In this document: piece after piece, positions 11,633 to 20,819 of the stretch
Position numbering within the stretch: position 1 is the stretch's first letter
Layout: each line of letters opens with the position of its first letter
Assembly: GCA_028565635.1 (NCBI GenBank)
Contig: JAOXYB010061834.1
Span: 1 to 24,912, forward strand
Source of the DNA: Phoronis ovalis
Lineage: Eukaryota > Phoronida > Phoronidae
DNA length: 24,912 bases
Direction of reading: 5' to 3'
The notes under the pieces: generated by a model
The model's input: only the letters and a program-made list of their open reading frames with translations
Told to the model about the DNA's origin: nothing
Databases searched by the model: none
Translations under genes and position numbers: made by a program

Positions 11633-11880
11633 TTAACAATCATCTGTACATATAGGAGGTGTGGTAGGAGAGATAAGTTCATTTTCTTCATTTCTATCAG
11701 AATCCTTTAGCGATTTCATCACTTTAGCGCTATGTTGTTGTGCTTTCGCCCGTAATGTAGCTATACTCTCAGACCGTAATTCCTCTTTGTCCTTAGATAG
11801 TTCACTATTTTCATTGGACTCTTCCTCGGCCTCAATATCTTTCATCTTCTCTGCAGCTTCTATGGATTTCTTATGCATAC
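11633..11880 (-). CDS. Vsx: Gene B exon 5: C-terminus and stop
   Basis: The acceptor is CATGTGCAG|GT and the exon ends at TAA (11635-11633). It begins by completing Ser275, then [12 protein letters not shown], which aligns with the conserved MHKKS of vertebrate VSX2 after APWLL. An acidic, Glu/Ser/Asn-rich stretch follows. Residues about 307-328 contain [19 protein letters not shown], matching the conserved C-terminal motif of VSX2-type proteins (EELRENSIAVLRAKAQEHS from family knowledge). The last residues, [11 protein letters not shown], are unremarkable. Confidence 0.93.
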
Positions 11881-14800
11881 CTGCACATGTAAGAGAAAGA
11901 TATATTTTTACTGTATACAGAAATATTGTTTTGTTTTCAACGAATTTTCAATCAGCTCAGGTAGAAGTTCAAATTCGGTCACATACATTGAACACTGATG
12001 TTGCCTGTAATACACTAATAATCTACTAATATTGATCGATAAATAATTATTTACGGTTTATTATATAATTTTAAAATGTTATCTCAAAGTTTAAGGAAAG
12101 TATGTCGTCCTTATTTATTTTCTGATCGTTACTCATTCTGGCTCAGACCAAAGCCCTTATACCTACACGAACTATTTATTTCTGTGGGCAGTATAACATA
12201 AGCTGTTTACACATTTTTTACGACCATACGAAGCCAGAAAGTTAATACTTACTAAGTAGCCATGGTGCGGCTGAATCCATGACACCCTCCTTGCCACTAT
12301 CTAAAATGGTTTCAGGTAACGGGAGTGAATGGCGAACCATTGCGCCATACAAACCGTACTCTGCCATGATGCTACTGCGACCCCATTTTTTCTCAGTTTT
12401 TCTCCATTTTGCTCGTCGATTTTGAAACCAAACCTGTTAAAAACGAAATTAAAATAATTATCTGTAATAAAATTAATGTGTAGGTAGAATAAAAATTAAT
12501 TAAATGTAATAACTTTGTAACTGTATAATAAAATTAAATTGTTCTTGTAACAGAAACAATAAAATAATGACAACAATTATTAAATAAATCAAAAAAATTG
12601 TTTCAACGTGTACTTTTGAATTTTAATCAGACGTCGGTGTGATGATTGAAATATGTATTAGTCACGTGCCAGTCACGCGTAAGGATATTTTTAATTGGTT
12701 TTATGTTTTTTCATTCGTCTCATGTGTAATAAGTCACTCAGTTAGAATTCATTTGTATAATTTTCTATAATTAAAATCCAATGATACCATTTGATTATTG
12801 CAATCATTAAAAAGAAATATAATCAGTTCAATTCGTTTGTATGACATTAGCCGCCTGCCAGTTTTACCATAATTGTAAGCATTAATTTTATCTAGATTTT
12901 ATCTTAATTAGGATATTGGAATCATACGCAAAATAATTCTGATAACAGCATAATGGTTTGTGATCCGATCCGCACACAATTATACAGGTGGATAGGTTTA
13001 AAATAATGTTTTAATTTCTGTTTGTCCGGATAACATTTTCCTGCCAAATTGATATGAGTATTTACAAGTATCTATTAATTAATTAAAAAAGTTAAGTTGC
13101 ATACATATTATGCCTACTACAAACAAATAACTAAAGCTATTCTTTATATGGTTTTTATCTGCTTGCTGATCTAAAGTGATCTAATTTAACTAATTTTCAA
13201 GATAATGTTTTAAAAATTAATATCGTATCATACTAGCTAATTTAATTCTAGTGGGTACATTAATCATAAAAACGCATGAAAACAGCAGGAAAACACGGGG
13301 TATTCACAAGTCACATAATGAGCAAAAAAACGCTGTGCTTGTTATGATCCACATCACAAACAGTTCTCGAATTATAAAAAAAACTTAACACTGAGAGTTC
13401 GTGCGTGTACATCTTTGAAATCTTACGTTTCTGTCACATATGTGAAATTCTTAAACTTACCTGTATGTGAACTTTAAAAATTCCAATTATCTAATAACAT
13501 ATCTGAATTCCCAGGGGCATAAAAGACTAATATCAAAATAATCATACAGCGTAAAATAATCACCTAATGAAAGTATATAGCCTCGGTTCCCACCTGTTAA
13601 ACTTATTTTAAATAATTACTTTTGTACCCACAGGCATAAGAAAGTTTGCTGATCAAAAATCTATTGCAAACGAAGTTATATAATCTTTTTTTGATGTGCT
13701 ATGTAGATTAAGCTTCCTTATCAAAGTTTAAATATAGCAGTTTTTTTTGCTATTATATTAATTACATGTATGAAGTAGTATATAAATTAGCTTGTGATGC
13801 ATATTAATTTCACATTATTATATTCTTGGTACATATAGTAATTCATAAGAGTGCTTAACCGCACACCTACGAGAATAATATCATTAGGTATTTTTCGATT
13901 ATTAAAAAATTGAAATAACAAATTAAAAAACAAAAATACCTGTATTCTGTCTTCTGGCAAATCTGTTTTTAGTGATAACATTTCACGTGCATATACGTCG
14001 GGGTAATGCGCATCTTTGAATGCTTTATCAAGCTCTTCAATTTGATAACTGGTGAAAATTGTCCTAGAATAAAAAAAAACTCTGATAGTATTCTGTTAAA
14101 TTTAAAAATAGCCAGGAGATCGTCGGAACAAAACTGTTGATTGCTAATAAAAGATTTTTTATTACAAAGAATGGCAGTATTCACTGAAGCATTTAAATTG
14201 TCGAAAAAAAATAAAACAAGAATATGAATCTTGCTTGCGATACTAGTAATTAAGTGTAAATGTTTAAAAGGATTCAAGTTATCATTTGTCACAATCCTAT
14301 ATGTTGAATTAATTTTAAATTAATATTAAATTAATTTTAAACTAATTATTATATTGGCTCAGTGACGAGTGCGGGCAGTTACTTTATTGTCACAAAATAA
14401 AGGTAATGTTTAGTCGTAACTATAGTTTTGACTGTTATTTATTTTTAGTGAAAACAATAATGGCGAAATTATTAATAAATTTGTAGAATATTTGGAACAC
14501 AGAAATCTCAAGTCTGTACCATCACACTATGCTTAAACAAAGCCTTTGGAAATAACAAAGATGACGTCATTTTTAATGATAGTCAGTTAGTCAGCACGCT
14601 TACAGCCAAAATAATTAGGAATTAAGGTGTATGCTTTGAACGAATATAGTCCAATTATTACCTTCATTCCCAAGATAACACGACAAATCCGTATTATAAA
14701 TTTAATTAAATGTACTAACTTTATATAGGATCGTAGCTTGCTGTGTATGTTTAAAAGTTGTATAATTATTTATTAAAGGGATTTCGTAGTTCGGAATTTG

Positions 14801-17800
14801 TCAAAATACCGATCTCCAAATTCCATCACTCAAGATTAAGAACTAATCTGTGTACGTAAACATTTTGGCAGTCGGAACCACGTGTACCCAACGTTGTGAA
14901 GATTTTCCGCTTTTTCTTTAAAATAATTTTTTTTTGCGTTCCATATGAAACTTAATTGCATAAACCAGTTACATACATGTACCAGAATTTACTGCAATAC
15001 TTTCCTTTTAATAATACAGACATGCAGAAGTATCAGTCAATCTAATTAGATCCATACCCGTCTTGAGTTTTGCTAATGTACCAGACAAGTTTTTGGAGCA
15101 TATTCGAGACTGGATCAGCTTACATGAATTTTTCAAAATGGCAAAAATAATAAGGAGGTTAATTGGCGATTTGTCTGTGTAAAAATCTCACCATGTCATC
15201 TGGGTGGTTAAATCATGTTTTAATAAAATTATTGGGATTGTAAAGGCATATGCCACACGGCATGAAATCTAATAACAGAAACATATCCAGGCGAGGAAAA
15301 ACAAGGGTTGATATTGAAAGAATTTATGAAATAGGTCACGCCTTGTTTGTTTTCTTCACAATCAGTTGTATGCAAAACATTAACCATGTATTTTTGCACA
15401 ATGGAATAGCAATTTAATTATTTGATAGCCGATATTATTTATTATTTTGTTTTTTAAAAAACTTTAAAACGATTTTAATCAAAACATTAAATTACTTATA
15501 TATGCATATCAATATTTTTCTACGAAACGATTGAAACATCATATACACTTCGGATCCAGTTTGTTTTATGATATGTAACGTAATGTTGTTCCGCTACGAA
15601 TTGTATGGTCGGTATTCCCCATTATGTGCAACAATGGCTAATGAAGGGGAACGGCATAACGACGTTCTGTGTATCTAACTGAAAAAGTACTGGTTTTAAT
15701 TACCACAGATGAAGGAACACCAGCAACATGGAGTTAAGTAAAATAGCCTAAAAGAAGCGACACCTAGTGCCTCAATATTATTTGACTAGAAAATGCAGTT
15801 AGAGGATAGCAATGTGGTTAATTTGTTGGATAAAATTTGAAAAAGAACTTCATGGAAATTCTTCTCACTGCACCTGACAGGAGAGAAAACATTTTTATCA
15901 ACATAGCCATGCTTCCGATATCCGTAGCGTTTTCTCTCATAGTAAAGCAAGTAGTGTTATTTAATTTACCTATGTCTTCTTTTCTTCTTTTTCCTTTTAT
16001 TCAAGCTTTGCCTATTCATATATCCATTTCTATCGCTGATTTCGTCATCTACAATGACAATTAAATGATCATATCAATGTAGCTCTCTCATACAACCCGG
16101 CTATGGGTCTATGGAGTTAGTAGCTCAAGATGAACAATTTTTAACGCATTGTATAAAAAAATATAAAAACGTAAATTATACAAATTTTACTTTATGAAAT
16201 GTTTATAGAGTTTATCAAAATTTCGTATAGCGTCAATTTATTAAACGAATTCAAATTGTAAGGAATGCATACAGTATGGTAACGGTACGCAAGATAATAA
16301 AAAACAAGATGATAGCATCGATACAATTCAGATAATAACTATTCTAGTAGCAGCAGCATGTGTTGTTGTTATTGTCGTTTTACAATACGTATAACAATAA
16401 ATGCGCGTTTACTGTGTCATCAGTGTCAACAGAGCAGGTGAAAATATGAATTGGAGCTGAGAAAATTGCTCGTTATATATAGATTATTTATACGGTAAAT
16501 GAGAATTCTAGTTGTTTTAAATATATTTATTAAAAATTAAGATGCTCATGCAAAAAAAAAAAGAAAGTGATATGAAATTTAAAATACGCCACAGAACAGT
16601 TCAAGATAAGATAATGTGAATTACTGTGATTACGTATGCACAGAAATATTTATGTTTAAGGAGTCTCCTCGCTTTGAAAAGTTGTCTGCTTTATCAAATA
16701 TACTTTTTCGTATATAACAAAGAGGAAACGGTGTGCATAATTTTTAATTCGACACTTGTTTAAATTGCGTGACAGTACTACCAATTAGGGAGATAAGCTT
16801 TAAGACAACGCAAAATAATGTCGATCGTTTGGATTGTACCAATTAATTTTAATCTTTCTTAAAGAGTGAGTGCCACGGTGCATTATAAATTGTCTCAAAT
16901 CAATTTCATTCAGTGATTTAACATAAACGAACAGAAGCTAAAAACACAATCTAGGATTCTTGTTATCTGTTATTAACTATTAACTATTAACTATTAACTA
17001 TTAACTATTAAAACAGATTTGAAATGTAAAAAGCGATTTCAAAAGGTCAGTTACGTATGTTATGGAGCTATTTTTATATGACAATAACAATGGTTTACTA
17101 TTTTCTGACTAACTAATATATTTTCATTAACAAGATAACATTCCTTGTAATAGCTGTGGTTAATAAATAACAGAAAATGTGAAGCATGCTACACTAAAGA
17201 TCACTAACGTTTTTTGTTTCGTCATTTGCGTTTCTATTGTTTTTACATGCTGTGGTAATGAATTCGTTACAAAATACTTAATTATCAGAATATTTAACGG
17301 ACAATAGGACTAATATCTGACGTATTTTTGCTGTCTTTTACACAAATTATTGTATTCTATATTCTAATTAACATTTACTTATTAACTAATTGTTTATGAT
17401 AATTATTATCTTATTATTCCATTTCTTATTTAGCGATCATTAGTTTCAAGGTACAATAGATATTATCTTATTAAGGTAGTGCTTGTTTAATTGGGCCCAT
17501 TACGTAATTCATTATAGAAGATAGAACCCTTATGTCACGAATAGATATATAGACTATTTATGTCACGACTATTTCATAAATGACTGAATTAAACATTGCT
17601 CCAGTTCTTGAATATGTTACTTAAAAATGACGATCCAAAATCACTGTTTAATTAAATGCAGCAAACCTTGCATGCTTATGGTATAATTAAAAGTTAATTT
17701 TCGAAATTAGATACATTCCCTACAATTGGGAGTTAATTGCAATATGAAGACACTGGTAATTTCTATTACATTGTTGTGGTATTGTTTTTGTTAAGATACT

Positions 17801-20207
17801 CTGATAATTACCCACATCGATCACATCACATTTTATGGTCAGTTCCTAATTTAGCGCGATACCCTTACATTTCTGTTTTAACTTTCTATCTTTTACAACT
17901 TTTTAGATTAAAATTAATCATAGATATTTTATTTTCTTTCATTGCAATATGTAGCCTCGTTGCAATTTTAGTAATTATCACTTTGAATAAACATTCAGGG
18001 AAAAATATGTGTCAAAACCTGACTTACGTTGATAGTCTCGAAAGTGGTCTTGGTTGGTTGTTATTCATTGTAAGGATTGTATGAGTGTCGTAACCTTCAT
18101 TAAGTTTGCAGAAATAGGTGAGATATGTCTGTACCTATACAGATAAAACACATGTAACATATCGAAGTAATTTATTTGATTTGTCTTTGCTTCGTTGCCC
18201 TGGGCTTCAATCATAAAAAGTTGTTATTGTACTTTATGCTATATTGTTGGTTTGTACATTATTTAATATCTTTGTTTTAGAATTTTTTCGCAAATACGCA
18301 TATTTTTAATTTTAAAGAAAATCCATAATAACATAAATAAACTAATATAAACTAAGAATATTTGAAATAATAATACATTTATTTTTGCATGATAATCGGG
18401 TCCTTAAAAATTAATATGGAGGTACTGCAAATTTAATTTAAAGATCTTTTGAAAATATCTATTACATTATTTATGAAATTCTAATAATCTCTTGTCGTAT
18501 ACAGCAAAGCAGCTATTTCAAAAACCATTACATATTTAATTAAAAAGTGCAAAACTACTGTATTTCAAAGTAAATATTTTTTGCATAAAAAGTTTTAATA
18601 TTTAAATTAATAATATTAATGTTCATATCCCATGAGTCAGACGGCAAAATAAGTATATTTATAAATGCTTTTGTTTAAATGGCATATGGAAAATACTCGA
18701 GTTTATATTTTATCGTTTGTTACTATCGATATATACTTTAGATCATACTGTGTGTTTCAATCAAAAATATAAATATAATTAATTGAAATTTAAATATGCA
18801 GACCACAGTGTGGGTACACATATACACTCCACAGACTGCAACAATTGGTCACGAATCTGCGATAATACTAGCAAATACATGTACTTACTGTTGCACTTAT
18901 GTTAAAATTGCAAGCACATTTAGAGTGACAAGGCGTTTTTTCTTCTAAAAAATCTCCGGCATACATCAGATAATTGCAAAATAAAACCACAAATCACACA
19001 CAGCAGAAATAAAACAACGATGACAATTTGGAGAAAATAATTTATTTTAACTAGAGATTGTGTTGTCATTTTTTAGTTCTAATGTTAAGTTCTTGATATT
19101 TTCTACCATTTATCAATGCCAATCAAAATTAAAGCTAATAGAAAGAACTATATTAGTAAATGTAAAACAGATATTAGAGGGCGGTCGTGTCAAAATTAAT
19201 AGCTTAACTACCCAACAAACTTTCACATCTTCTTAGCACATGTTTTCACTCATTTACAAAAATATATAGTATGATATTTTTACTTCTTTTTCTGTATTAT
19301 TTAGAAAAAGATAAGTGAAATATGGAAGTAACAAAACATGTCTAAATATTTAGAATTCTCAGATATCCTCATTTTTTCATAATGTGTGTGGCAAATAGCA
19401 AGCCTGCGATTTCTTTCAGTAGTATTACATATTAGAGCAAACTTTGTAACAGGGGAGGACACAAATTTATGCAAAAAAATATCTTAATTGGTTCTGCATG
19501 CGCAATGAATACGAGGTTTATGAAGTTCATCATGCGTTCATTATTATACCTATCCTCAATGGCCTCTAAATAACCGTATCACGTTACAGATGGGCTCATC
19601 TACGATCCAAGTTACTTCTGGGTACAGATCCCGAGGCTTGTCTCAGAAAGATGACGATAGTTTTAGCTTCTATATTTTTACTTTCGCAGCACCTAAATAC
19701 ATGTTCTGTTTCTCTGAAGAGAATTTATTCCCTTTCTGCTCTAAAGAAAAACCTCGATAAAAACCTACCTGATGTGTGATCCCCGTGTCCAGGTTGTGTT
19801 ATGGACGGTGGTAAACCATTGTGCTGGCCGTGACTTAACCCTTGGAAATTTGATAGTCCAATTTGATAGTTTTGACCAGATGAGTTCATGCTTGTATTAA
19901 AGTGTGGTGTGAACCCACCATGTGATCTCCAAGAGTTCGCCATCGATGAAGGTGCCTCTACCCCAAAATGATTTGGTGGTGTTCTAGGAGAATAAACGGA
20001 TGAAGGCGGCGGTATCATAGCATCTCCGTGTGGAGGGCTCATTCTGTGAGATCCTGTCATTTGGCTTGGATGTAAACCTAATAAATCTTGAATTGCAAAT
20101 GGTGTTCTTTGAGCAAACGATGGTGTATAGGCTGTTGGTCGACACGATGGTACTACTAAACCATGTGGCGCAGAAACCAGTCCGTGTGGATGCTGAGCTA
20201 TATTCAT
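11633..20207 (-). CDS. Vsx: Gene B: complete Vsx-family paired-like homeobox transcription factor, 5 exons
   Basis: I assembled join(20207-19769, 16048-15970, 14063-13940, 12433-12253, 11880-11633) on the minus strand. The lengths sum to 1071 nt, giving 356 residues plus TAA, and every junction is GT-AG and keeps frame. The domains in order are: octapeptide/eh1-like FAIQDLLGL at 37-45 (a family corepressor-binding motif), a basic run at 164-173, a homeodomain at about 169-228 with WFQNRRAKW and Q50, a CVC domain at about 229-280 containing [12 protein letters not shown] and APWLL, and a C-terminal motif with [12 protein letters not shown] at about 316-327. Human VSX2 is of similar length (about 361 residues). 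The CVC domain identifies the Vsx family among paired-like homeodomain proteins. Family members are nuclear DNA-binding regulators of retinal and interneuron fate. The start is the first in-frame ATG after an in-frame TAG. The CVC region has lysine where vertebrate VSX2 has the cysteine of KCWG. Whether it is a Vsx1 or Vsx2 type cannot be decided here. Confidence 0.93.
11881..12252 (-). other. Gene B intron 4
   Basis: This 372-bp intron is bounded by GTAAGT (12252) and TGTGCAG (11881). Nothing else is recognised in it. Confidence 0.9.
12253..12433 (-). CDS. Vsx: Gene B exon 4: homeodomain helix 3 and CVC domain
   Basis: The acceptor is TTAACAG|G and the donor is CTTA|GTAAGT, for 181 nt, phase 0 in and phase 1 out. 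It codes [12 protein letters not shown] with Q50 and N51, then [18 protein letters not shown] and [12 protein letters not shown], ending MDSAAPWLL. This is the CVC domain found only in the Vsx/Chx10/CEH-10 family. It is the part of the gene that makes the family assignment firm. Confidence 0.96.
12434..13939 (-). other. Gene B intron 3 (46/47 homeobox intron)
   Basis: This 1.5-kb AT-rich intron splits the homeodomain between residues 46 and 47, with donor GTATTT and acceptor TTAACAG. A CACGTG E-box lies near 12663. No coding signal is seen. Confidence 0.9.
13940..14063 (-). CDS. Vsx: Gene B exon 3: homeodomain residues 6-46
   Basis: The acceptor is TTCTAG|G and the donor is ATACAG|GTATTT, for 124 nt. 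It codes homeodomain residues 6-46 ([15 protein letters not shown] ... [12 protein letters not shown] ... LPEDRIQ), nearly the vertebrate VSX2 sequence. The intron after residue 46 is the classic paired-class position. The conserved core residues F8, L16 and F20 are present. Confidence 0.95.
14064..15969 (-). other. Gene B intron 2
   Basis: This 1.9-kb intron has donor GTAAAT and acceptor TTCTAG. It holds a 22-bp AT-rich direct repeat at 14308-14351 and an imperfect hairpin at 15615-15651. No exon-like sequence is seen. Confidence 0.88.
14308..14351. repeat. Imperfect 22-bp AT-rich tandem repeat
   Basis: AATTAATTTTAAA occurs at 14308 and again 22 bp later, with similar flanks. It contains only A and T apart from one C, and simple replication slippage explains it. 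Confidence 0.6.
15970..16048 (-). CDS. Vsx: Gene B exon 2: basic linker leading into the homeodomain
   Basis: This 79-nt exon is too short to stand out as an open frame. Its acceptor is ...CATTGTAG and its donor ...CATAG|GTAAAT. It enters in phase 1 (G+AT makes Asp147) and leaves in phase 2 (AG+G makes Arg173). The product includes [12 protein letters not shown] followed by a KKKKRRH run, which is the typical lead into a Vsx homeodomain and a likely nuclear localisation signal. Both phases match gene A exon 2 exactly, which is the strongest support for this call. Confidence 0.9.
16049..19768 (-). other. Gene B intron 1
   Basis: This 3.7-kb intron has donor GTAGGT and acceptor ATTGTAG. It contains the TATTAAC heptamer array at 16971-17010. 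A 115-codon hydrophobic plus-strand frame (17737-18084) begins at TTG with no upstream ATG and is not credited. Nothing else is recognised. Confidence 0.85.
16971..17010. repeat. TATTAAC heptanucleotide microsatellite, 5.7 units
   Basis: TATTAAC is repeated perfectly from 16971 to 17010. On the other strand it reads GTTAATA repeats. It lies in gene B intron 1. The copy number is probably variable in the population. Confidence 0.95.
19769..20207 (-). CDS. Vsx: Gene B exon 1: N-terminus with octapeptide motif
   Basis: This exon codes 146 residues plus one base and ends TCAG|GTAGGT (donor at 19768-19767), phase 1. The N-terminus is rich in His, Pro, Ser and Gly and probably disordered, apart from FAIQDLLGL at residues 37-45. 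The open frame extends to a GTG at 20240, but animals start at ATG. The first ATG (20207-20205) follows a TAG six codons or so further upstream of the GTG region, with no other in-frame ATG between. Frame continuation past the donor reads through the intron and is not protein. Confidence 0.9.
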
Positions 20208-20298
20208 AATTATTTCTGATTGTACTCTGGCAAAATGCACAGACTATATCGGAGTTTTAGTTCCAGTAGTCAGCAAACCCGCAGTCTTGTTCACTAAA

Positions 20299-20305
20299 TT
20301 ATATA
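20299..20305 (-). promoter_or_regulatory. Candidate TATA box of gene B
   Basis: On the minus strand this reads TATATAA within GTTTATATAATTTAG, about 95 bp upstream of the ATG at 20207. A start near 20274 would leave a leader of about 67 nt. The spacing resembles gene A's promoter. A further TATA-like element lies at 20779-20790, so this choice is tentative. Confidence 0.4.
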
Positions 20306-20638
20306 AACTTTCTTTATTATAACTAGCTTCTTGCGGCTACTTATTCAAATCCTTTTTTATTCAATTTTAAAGTTAACAATCTCAAACAAATTTCAGTAAT
20401 ACCAAGTAACTAGTCGTGTTTTGACAATTCAAGGTCTGTCAAAATATTTTCTTTCCAAAAAAAAATAGAAAAAAAAACGATGTTAAATATCTTCCAATCG
20501 GTAATATTTTGTATAACTACAACACGATCAAACCATTTGCCGTCAGTCTCTCTCAAATCAAAACCATTTCTTCAAATAAATACAGACAATATTTCTAATC
20601 GTTCTTCCGGATCCGTTTAAGGATGGACCATTCTTTAA

Positions 20639-20646
20639 TAATTAGC
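20639..20646 (+). promoter_or_regulatory. Vsx-type homeodomain site upstream of gene B
   Basis: TAATTAGC is the core reported for Chx10/VSX2 binding. This copy lies 430 bp upstream of the gene B ATG, and another is at 21211-21218. Autoregulation is an inference. About two chance copies are expected in a window of this composition. Confidence 0.3.
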
Positions 20647-20770
20647 TTTTGTCTCATAAGCGTATTATTTCTGAACTATTCTTATGTGAGTTTATACATC
20701 TGTCAATCAAAATTACAGCCAGACCAGTTACACATGTAGATTAGCTCCCTTATATCGCGTGCTCGAATAG

Positions 20771-20819
20771 GTAAGCGATTATATATAAATACGCTACCGT
20801 CTCTTACCGCGGTGCAGTA
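20771..20819 (+). promoter_or_regulatory. TATA-type core-promoter-like sequence pointing away from gene B
   Basis: TATATAAATAC on the plus strand near 20781-20792 has the same form as gene A's TATA box. It is followed by a locally GC-richer stretch with the palindrome ACCGCGGT and GCAGTATGG about 35 bp downstream. The TATA lies inside an imperfect inverted repeat (GGTAAGCG / CGCTACC). No open frame of note follows: the ATG at 20819 opens only 15 codons. It could serve a divergent non-coding transcript or be chance. Confidence 0.3.

Noticed and set aside
11661-12029. 122-codon plus-strand frame, Ser/Phe-rich
   Set aside because: It is the antisense shadow of gene B exon 5, whose minus-strand reading has a conserved C-terminal motif.
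15837-16064. 75-codon plus-strand frame
   Set aside because: It is the antisense shadow of gene B exon 2 and its flanks, and it begins at TTG.
17737-18084. 115-codon hydrophobic plus-strand open frame, resembling a membrane protein
   Set aside because: It opens with TTG, has no usable ATG near its start, matches no family I know, and its hydrophobicity follows from T-rich DNA. It lies inside gene B intron 1.
20208-20240. Eleven-residue N-terminal extension of gene B starting at 20240
   Set aside because: The codon at 20240 is GTG, not ATG. Animals rarely start there, and the first ATG is at 20207.
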